This document shows, piece by piece, positions 7,644 to 11,265 of a stretch of DNA of 11,265 nucleotides (its first letter is position 1; each line of letters starts with the position of its first letter). The notes beneath the pieces are model-generated. The model ran no database searches and was not told the DNA's origin. It worked only from the letters and a program-made list of their open reading frames with translations. The position numbers were made by a program, and so were the translations under genes. This DNA comes from Deltaproteobacteria bacterium (GTDB lineage: Bacteria; Desulfobacterota; Desulfobacteria; Desulfobacterales; JAABPS01). The stretch covers positions 1 to 11,265 of the forward strand of contig JAFDFT010000034.1 in NCBI GenBank assembly GCA_019309685.1. Reading direction: 5' to 3'.

Positions 7644-7659
7644 AATATCATAAGATATT
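7644..7659. promoter_or_regulatory. Perfect dyad in the HU leader
   Basis: AATATC (7644-7649) and GATATT (7654-7659) form a perfect inverted repeat around ATAA, between the predicted transcript start and the HU ribosome binding site. It could be an operator or merely a chance AT-rich symmetry. Confidence 0.25.
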
Positions 7660-7701
7660 TTGGAAATAATTATATAACATTAAATCATAAGGAGAAACAT
7701 T

Positions 7702-8001
7702 ATGGCTACAGACAAACCCCTAACAAAGAATCAAACAGTAACTCTGCTCTCGGAAAAATTGGAGATTAGCAAAAAGGAAGTTAACGAATTTCTTGATGCA
7801 TTCACCGATATTGCCTACAAAGAGACAAAAAAGAAAGGTGCTTTCACACTTCCTGGATTCGGAAAACTTGTAAAACAGAAAAGAAAAGCCCGAAAAGGAA
7901 GGAATCCTGCAACCGGTGAGGAAATAAAAATACCTGCCAAGACTGTCGTGAAATTCAGGCTGGCCAAGGCATGCAAGGAAGCTATTATACCACCAAAATA
8001 A
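7702..8001 (+). CDS. HU/IHF-family DNA-binding protein
   Basis: The 99-residue protein matches the bacterial histone-like HU family across its full length. It has an N-terminal helical dimerisation part (about 8-45) and the FTLPGFGKL strand (48-56). The DNA-binding arm contains GRNPATGEEIKIPA (66-79), whose proline is the residue that intercalates at DNA kinks. It closes with a short helix of the usual type (TVVKFRLAKACKEAI). AAGGAG at 7689-7694 sits seven bases before the ATG and fixes the start. The gene stands alone, between a sigma70-like promoter and an intrinsic terminator, as is common for abundant nucleoid proteins. The arm is unusually rich in Lys/Arg (KQKRKARKGR). Homodimer HU versus a more specialised HU-like paralogue cannot be decided from the sequence. 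Confidence 0.93.
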   Translation: MATDKPLTKNQTVTLLSEKLEISKKEVNEFLDAFTDIAYKETKKKGAFTLPGFGKLVKQKRKARKGRNPATGEEIKIPAKTVVKFRLAKACKEAIIPPK

Positions 8002-8023
8002 ACAAGTACTCAACTTCAAAGAT

Positions 8024-8069
8024 AATCCGGGGGAAGCTTTCTTAGGCATTTCCCCGGATTTCTATTTTT
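8024..8069 (+). terminator. Intrinsic terminator of the HU gene
   Basis: A 12-pair stem, with the left arm AATCCGGGGGAA and the right arm TTTCCCCGGATT (one G-T pair), encloses a loop of about 13 bases. The T-rich tail TCTATTTTTC follows. It begins 23 bases after the HU stop codon. Confidence 0.88.
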
Positions 8070-8199
8070 CTATACCTCTCCCAGTTTCAAGGTCAGTGAT
8101 TTTCCACAGATACCGTTGCGCTATAGATAGATGGGCGTGTCTTAAAATAATCTTACTTGCAATTTCAGGATTGCTTATCACGTAGGCGTTCGGCTTCTT
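8062..8199 (-). pseudogene. Probable C-terminal remnant of a tyrosine recombinase/integrase
   Basis: Read on the minus strand, a 45-codon open segment runs from just after a TAG (8200-8202) to a TAG at 8062-8064. It contains IASKIILRHAHLSIAQRYL followed by KITDLETGRGIEK. This matches the arrangement of the end of phage-type integrases. There, an LGH-x-S/D-I-x-x-T-Q-x-Y block holds the catalytic histidine and nucleophilic tyrosine, followed by a short tail with acidic and IEK-like residues. The usual glycine of LGH is replaced by arginine, no start codon or catalytic arginines are visible upstream in this frame, and the frame is closed by a stop. It therefore looks like a decayed end-fragment rather than a gene. 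Its terminus abuts the T-tail of the HU terminator. The match is by eye over a short stretch, so a chance resemblance is possible. Confidence 0.42.
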
Positions 8200-8272
8200 C
8201 TAGCGATAGAGCCTCCATAACTCCATATCCCGACACTTTTTCTAAGGTTCCCATTGCAAGAGATACCAACAT
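8165..8272 (-). CDS. Possible 35-residue small protein of unknown function
   Basis: A short minus-strand frame reads MLVSLAMGTLEK, then a segment ending in LSLEEAERLR, and stops at a TGA overlapping the integrase remnant. A GAGGA sequence about eight bases upstream of its ATG is a fair ribosome binding site. The acidic, heptad-like LSLEEAERLR end could be a helix. I recognise no family. It may be a real microprotein, or another part of the same decayed element in a different frame. The longer stretch 8070-8523 otherwise holds only the integrase remnant, a repeat copy (8274-8370) and an AT-rich leader. Confidence 0.2.
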   Translation of the reverse strand: MLVSLAMGTLEKVSGYGVMEALSLEEAERLRDKQS

Positions 8273-8273
8273 T

Positions 8274-8370
8274 CAAAAGTCCTCAAAATAATTCCATTCC
8301 CTTAAGCAATGTGCTATAAATTCTGTATAAATTTAAGATGAGTATGAAGGTACCAGTAATCTGCAATTTC
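8274..8370 (+). repeat. Dispersed repeat, copy A (most diverged)
   Basis: Aligns by eye with the copies at 8956-9047 and 9772-9865. Shared features are AAGTCCTCAAAAT at its left end, TGCTATAAAT in the middle (8312-8321), GATGAGT/ATGAAGG to the right, and CTGCAATTTC at the end. The -35-like hexamer seen in the other copies is degraded here (ATTCCA at 8291-8296). It lies about 150 bases before the small lysine-rich gene. Confidence 0.5.
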
Positions 8371-8523
8371 GACTAATCAACAATACATGGCATTTTCATT
8401 AAAAAGGCACGAAAAATTAACCATTAATACCCAAAATAATAAATTCTAAATAATTATACAGACTCTTAATAATATTGCTATCACGGTCAGGCAAAATTCA
8501 CTTTCAAACAAGGAGAAACAGAT

Positions 8524-8628
8524 ATGGGGGATAAGGGAAAAAAAGACAAAGGCAGAAAGGAACAACAGAAAAAGGCCCAACTCAATGTAAAGGAAAAACG
8601 AAAAGCGAAAAAAGAAAAGAAGAAATAA
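8524..8628 (+). CDS. Small lysine-rich basic protein (34 residues)
   Basis: ATG at 8524 is preceded by AAGGAG (8510-8515) at an eight-base spacing, a strong ribosome binding site for so short a frame. The protein starts MGDKGKKDKGRKEQQKKAQ and continues with KEKRKAKKEKKK. About half its residues are Lys or Arg, with Glu/Gln between and almost no hydrophobic residues. It is presumably unstructured or a single charged helix, and cytosolic. No domain can be named. The charge suggests RNA, ribosome or other polyanion binding, which is inference. It ends 31 bases before the KH-domain gene, which has its own good ribosome binding site, so the two form a likely bicistronic unit of nucleic-acid-binding proteins. 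The A-rich codon use is expected from the lysine content. Confidence 0.7.
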   Translation: MGDKGKKDKGRKEQQKKAQLNVKEKRKAKKEKKK

Positions 8629-8659
8629 ATACCCAACTGCCGGCAAAGGAGATATAGCT

Positions 8660-8893
8660 TTGAAAGATCTGATCATGCGCATAGTACAGGCATTGGTTGA
8701 CCATCCGGAACAGGTAGAGATTTCAGAAGTAAAAGGTGCGCATGTTTCGGTATTAGAACTTAAAGTGGCTAAAGAGGATATTGGGAAGGTTATCGGGAAA
8801 AAGGGCCGGAATGTTCAAGCCATACGAACTATATTAAGCAATGCTTCTGGCAAGGAAAAAAAACGTATAACCTTGGAGATTATTGAATCATGA
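8660..8893 (+). CDS. khpA: KhpA/YlqC-like single KH-domain RNA-binding protein
   Basis: The 77-residue protein consists almost wholly of one type II KH domain. It has the helix-strand lead (LIMRIVQALVDHPEQVEI), a strand VLELKVAKED, and the GxxG nucleic-acid-binding loop in IGKVIGKKGRNVQAIR (41-56, GKKG at 46-49). The closing strand is KKRITLEIIE. Length and order match KhpA, an RNA chaperone-like protein that pairs with KhpB in some bacteria. The start is TTG at 8660, chosen because AAAGGAG at 8645-8651 sits eight bases upstream and the next Met (residue 6) would remove part of the first helix. In many genomes khpA lies beside rpsP and rimM. Here it instead follows a small lysine-rich gene in an accessory-looking region, so it may be an additional paralogue. 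Family identity is firm. Confidence 0.9.
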   Translation: MKDLIMRIVQALVDHPEQVEISEVKGAHVSVLELKVAKEDIGKVIGKKGRNVQAIRTILSNASGKEKKRITLEIIES

Positions 8894-8955
8894 AATATTT
8901 TCTTCTCCTTCCCATAATCCTCATGTTACGATATCGACTATCTCCCGAATTATTT

Positions 8956-9047
8956 CAAAGTCCCCAAATGTTGTCATTACATAACCATATATGCTATAAA
9001 TGCGGTAACAGTTTGAGTTTCAATTAAGGCAAGATATATGCACTTTT
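8956..9047 (+). repeat. Dispersed repeat, copy B
   Basis: Matches copy C (9772-9865) closely. There is an identical 18-base block ending in TGCTATAAAT (8984-9001), a shared GTTGTCATT before it, and AAGGCAAGATAT-x-TGCA after it (16 of 17 bases). It fills the space between the KH gene and the DUF1566 gene. Confidence 0.7.
8971..9000 (+). promoter_or_regulatory. Sigma70-like promoter inside repeat copy B
   Basis: TTGTCA (8971-8976) and TATAAA (8995-9000) are 18 bases apart, with a TG just upstream of the -10 (extended -10 like). The predicted start lies about 60 bases before the DUF1566 gene. Confidence 0.5.
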
Positions 9048-9065
9048 AATAGAGATCAATAAATT

Positions 9066-9710
9066 ATGAAAAAAAGAAATTTAATTATTCTAATTTTTTC
9101 TATCATACTAATTCATTGTGCTTATCCTTCTAAAGAAATGGAAGAAAAGAAATATATAGAAATCGCTAACCAACGAAAGGATACTTCCTCTAGTTCTAAA
9201 GTAATATCTGCTAAAATTCTCGAAACGGATGGTAATTTTGAAAAGTATGCTTCCGGCATCATCTATGATAAAAGTGCCAACCTTGAGTGGGTGATCGGAC
9301 CTGACAAGGCAATGAGTTGGGAAAGTGCCAGAGTTTGGGTGAAGAACCTTAAAATTGACATTGACCATGGTGTCTGGCGTTTGCCAACTTTAAATGAGCT
9401 GAAGACGCTTTATAAAAAAGGAAGAGGGCCTCATAATATGTCGCCACTTTTTAAAATGTCTGGATCCGCAGCATGGACAAATGTACAAGAATATAAGCAT
9501 TATGTTGGAGATCAGAGCAGTAAATTTTTCGCGCTTTCATTTAAATTCTTCGACGATGGGCATGCAAGTTATCGCGGTGTTGTCGATGATTTTAAAGAAT
9601 GGAAAAAATCGCTTTTACATTTATCTGGATTAGAACGTTTGCAGTACGTTCCATGGATTCAAGATAATTGGGCATTTGATTCTATTTTTATAAAAATTAT
9701 GAAATATTAA
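9066..9710 (+). CDS. DUF1566 (Lcl-type) domain protein, putative lipoprotein
   Basis: The 214-residue protein begins with a basic n-region and a hydrophobic stretch (MKKRNLIILIFSIILIHC), giving a possible lipobox cysteine at 18. The residue before it is His rather than Gly, Ala or Ser, so lipidation is doubtful but export is likely. Residues about 60-170 match DUF1566. They include IIYDKSANLEWV, the helix MSWESARVWVKNL, the hallmark WRLPTLNELKTLY (104-116), SAAWTN, and a FALSFKFFDDGHASY segment. Family proteins are exported or surface proteins with a C-type-lectin-like flavour and mostly unknown roles. The last 45 residues (after about 170) do not look like the usual family ending and have no recognised motif. 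The ribosome binding site is weak. It stands alone, flanked on both sides by copies of the same repeat. Confidence 0.75.
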   Translation: MKKRNLIILIFSIILIHCAYPSKEMEEKKYIEIANQRKDTSSSSKVISAKILETDGNFEKYASGIIYDKSANLEWVIGPDKAMSWESARVWVKNLKIDIDHGVWRLPTLNELKTLYKKGRGPHNMSPLFKMSGSAAWTNVQEYKHYVGDQSSKFFALSFKFFDDGHASYRGVVDDFKEWKKSLLHLSGLERLQYVPWIQDNWAFDSIFIKIMKY

Positions 9711-9771
9711 AAAAAGATTATGTAGTATATCCTACTATGAAAGTTTCGATTATGGCTATTTTCATATCATT

Positions 9772-9865
9772 CCAAAAACTCCAAAAAGTTGTCATTGCGT
9801 GACCATATATGCTATAAATTATGATGAGTTTCAGACGCGCATGAAGGCAAGATATCTGCAATTTT
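9772..9865 (+). repeat. Dispersed repeat, copy C
   Basis: Third copy of the element at 8274-8370 and 8956-9047. It keeps GTTGTCATT, the 18-base block ending TGCTATAAAT (9802-9819), GATGAGTTTCA, and ATGAAGGCAAGATATCTGCAA near its end. It lies between the DUF1566 and SnoaL-like genes, in the same orientation as the others. Confidence 0.7.
9789..9818 (+). promoter_or_regulatory. Sigma70-like promoter inside repeat copy C
   Basis: TTGTCA (9789-9794) and TATAAA (9813-9818) with 18-base spacing, identical to the pair in copy B. It would give a leader of roughly 125 bases before the SnoaL-like gene. Confidence 0.5.
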
Positions 9866-9878
9866 GCTACGATGGAAA

Positions 9879-9894
9879 AAGCCGTTTGCGGCTT
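9879..9894. other. Short perfect hairpin in the leader of the SnoaL-like gene
   Basis: AAGCCG (9879-9884) and CGGCTT (9889-9894) pair perfectly around a TTTG loop, followed by AT-rich sequence without a clear T-run. It could be a leader structure or the right edge of the repeat copy. Confidence 0.35.
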
Positions 9895-9950
9895 AATAAT
9901 ATAGTTATATGCATTAAAATCTGAGACCACAATAATGAGAAATAGTAGAT

Positions 9951-10352
9951 ATGATGACAAAAGAAGAAGCAAAAGAGTTTTCGTCCAGGTGGTTGCCTAC
10001 ATGGACTGGAAACGAGCCTGAAAAATTAGCAAGCTTTTATTCAGACGAGACCTTTTACCTTGATCCGGGTATACCAAATGGAGTTAAGGGAAAGGGTGAG
10101 CTAATTGCGCATCTCCGAAAGTTGCTTGCTCAAAATCCAGATTGGATATGGACACAGATTGAGCCCATTCCAATGGAAGATGGTTTTTTAAACAAATGGT
10201 TGGCACAAATACCTGTTGGTGAGAAAGTAATAGAATGCATAGGTGTTTGCTTAGTACAATTTGATGATCAAGGAAAAATAAAGCGTAATGAAGTTTATTT
10301 TGATCGGAGCGAATTAATTTCAGAAATTTATAAATACAAGCAATCTAAATAA
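9951..10352 (+). CDS. SnoaL-like / NTF2-fold protein
   Basis: The 133-residue protein has the length and layout of the SnoaL-like branch of the NTF2 cone fold. An N-terminal helix (EEAKEFSSRWLPTWTGNEPEKLASFYSDE is spread over residues 5-33) leads into the typical FYLDPGIPNGVKGKGELIAHLRKLL. The chain then runs through paired strands to a final strand with VQFDDQGKIKRNEVYFDRSEL. Such proteins include cyclases, isomerases, small hydrolases and many uncharacterised ones. No catalytic set is diagnostic here. ATG at 9951 is followed at once by a second ATG at 9954, and either could be used; the ribosome binding site is weak. No signal peptide is present. The GH130 gene starts 27 bases after its stop, so the two may share a transcript that begins in repeat copy C. 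Confidence 0.72.
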   Translation: MMTKEEAKEFSSRWLPTWTGNEPEKLASFYSDETFYLDPGIPNGVKGKGELIAHLRKLLAQNPDWIWTQIEPIPMEDGFLNKWLAQIPVGEKVIECIGVCLVQFDDQGKIKRNEVYFDRSELISEIYKYKQSK

Positions 10353-10379
10353 GACACTGTGCAAAATAGGAGTTTATCT

Positions 10380-11265
10380 ATGCCAAAAAAATTCGGACAA
10401 GATATTATTCGTCGCTGGAGAGAAAATCCGGTAATCACCTCTGAGGATATCCCCTTTAAGTGTCATGATATGTATAATGCCGGTTGTATTAAGATTGACG
10501 GGGAATATCTGCTGCTCATTACCATTGAGAAGCTTGACGGCAGACCTGCCATTTTTAGAGCCAGAAGCGAGGACGGGTTATTTTTTGAAATAGAAAGAGA
10601 ACCGTTTATTGCATCGTCAACAGATGTAGATTTTAAAGAATACGAAGAAATGGGAGTCTTAGATGCCAGAATCACTGCTCTTAATGATGAGTTTTATATT
10701 GTGTATCTGGCCATGGGAAGACATGGGATCGTTTTAGGCCTGGGCAAGACAAAAGATTTTAATGAGTTTGAAAGAATGGAGATTATTTCTCAGCCAGATA
10801 CCAAGGCCGGTGCTCTTTTTCCCAGAAAGATAAACGGTAGATTCGCGATGTTGGAAAGACCGAGCTCCGGAGGAAGTATATGGATTGCTTATTCAAATGA
10901 CCTTTTGACCTGGGGTGAACGAGAGGTTGTCCTAACGCCTAGGGTCGGCTTTTGGGATCAGGGGCGAATAGGATGCGCGGTTCCGCCCATAGAGACAGAA
11001 TCAGGGTGGCTGCTTTTCTACTATGGAGTGAAAGATACCTCTTCCGGGACGATTACCAAAATGGGGACCGCCATTCTTGATAAAGAGGATCCTGCCAAAG
11101 TAATAAACCGGTCCAATATACCGATACTCTCACCAAGAAAATTATATGAACGGATCGGGGATCTTAATAATGTAGTTTTTTCCACCGGAGCCATTCTGGA
11201 AGATAATGGTGAAATTAAGCTTTATTATGGAGCAGCGGATAACTGTATATGTCTGGGAACCACAA
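10380..11265 (+). CDS. GH130-family glycoside phosphorylase, 3' end missing
   Basis: The frame opens at ATG 10380, with AGGAG (10368-10372) seven bases upstream, and stays open for 295 codons to the window edge. The fold and motifs are those of GH130 mannoside phosphorylases. RWRENPVIT (near 12-20) is followed by YNAGCIKIDGEYLLL (about 32-46). GVLDARITAL (about 92-101) carries the likely catalytic Asp95. LFPRKINGRFAMLERP and WIAYSNDLLTWG follow, then WLLFYYGVK and a late block with FSTGAILEDNGEIKLYYGAADNCICL. GH130 enzymes cleave beta-mannosidic bonds with phosphate to give mannose 1-phosphate; some members act on other beta-mannose linkages. Comparison with the family tail suggests that only about 20-40 residues are missing. 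No signal peptide is seen, so it is presumably cytosolic. The exact linkage specificity cannot be read from the sequence. Confidence 0.88.
   Translation, partial: MPKKFGQDIIRRWRENPVITSEDIPFKCHDMYNAGCIKIDGEYLLLITIEKLDGRPAIFRARSEDGLFFEIEREPFIASSTDVDFKEYEEMGVLDARITALNDEFYIVYLAMGRHGIVLGLGKTKDFNEFERMEIISQPDTKAGALFPRKINGRFAMLERPSSGGSIWIAYSNDLLTWGEREVVLTPRVGFWDQGRIGCAVPPIETESGWLLFYYGVKDTSSGTITKMGTAILDKEDPAKVINRSNIPILSPRKLYERIGDLNNVVFSTGAILEDNGEIKLYYGAADNCICLGTT

Noticed and set aside
8274..9865. Repeat copies as integron attC sites in a cassette array
   Set aside because: I do not see the inverse-core/core RYYYAAC...GTTRRRY pair, and the copies are not imperfect palindromes. A promoter-bearing dispersed repeat fits better.
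1..11265. CRISPR array, rRNA or tRNA genes
   Set aside because: No regularly spaced short repeats and no recognisable rRNA or tRNA sequence were seen on either strand by reading alone.

Overview
The window is about 11.3 kb of AT-leaning bacterial chromosome (estimated by eye at low-40s % GC). Almost every convincing gene lies on the + strand, most with AAGGAG-type ribosome binding sites. The gene set (DUF885 metallopeptidase, plant-type glutamate-cysteine ligase relative, CPYC glutaredoxin, HU, a small KH protein, a DUF1566 protein and a GH130 phosphorylase) fits a Gram-negative environmental bacterium. A member of the former Deltaproteobacteria (Desulfobacterota) is my guess from overall flavour. 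No rRNA, tRNA or CRISPR array is visible to fix the taxonomy.

Positions 1-6860 hold a probable small-molecule or peptide-modifying cluster. It runs: 3' part of a DUF885 zinc peptidase; an ATP-grasp ligase-like protein; a class I SAM methyltransferase overlapping it by four bases; a glutamine-dependent asparagine synthase; a short GCS2-family (gamma-glutamyl-cysteine ligase type) protein; and a glutaredoxin starting at the base after the GCS2 stop codon. The glutaredoxin reading frame is intact over 85 codons except for one in-frame TAA at codon 39. Three ATP-dependent carboxylate-activating enzymes, a methyltransferase and a peptidase in series suggest synthesis of an amidated or methylated (gamma-)glutamyl compound. 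That is inference; I do not recognise the pathway. A structured intergenic element (about 5501-5598) separates the synthase from the GCS2 gene.

Positions 6860-8070 hold single housekeeping-like genes: a VOC (glyoxalase-fold) protein, then an HU-family DNA-binding protein with its own sigma70-like promoter and a strong intrinsic terminator.

Positions 8062-10000 are an accessory, mobile-looking stretch. The minus strand just after the HU terminator carries what looks like the last 45 codons of a decayed tyrosine recombinase. Three diverged copies of a roughly 95-bp repeat follow (8274-8370, 8956-9047, 9772-9865). Each lies upstream of a short gene or gene pair: a 34-residue lysine-rich protein plus a KhpA-like KH protein, a DUF1566 protein with an N-terminal export-type segment, and a SnoaL/NTF2-like protein. 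Two copies carry a well-formed sigma70-like promoter, so the repeat may be a promoter-bearing dispersed element.

The window ends inside a GH130-type glycoside phosphorylase gene that starts at 10380 and lacks only its extreme C-terminus.
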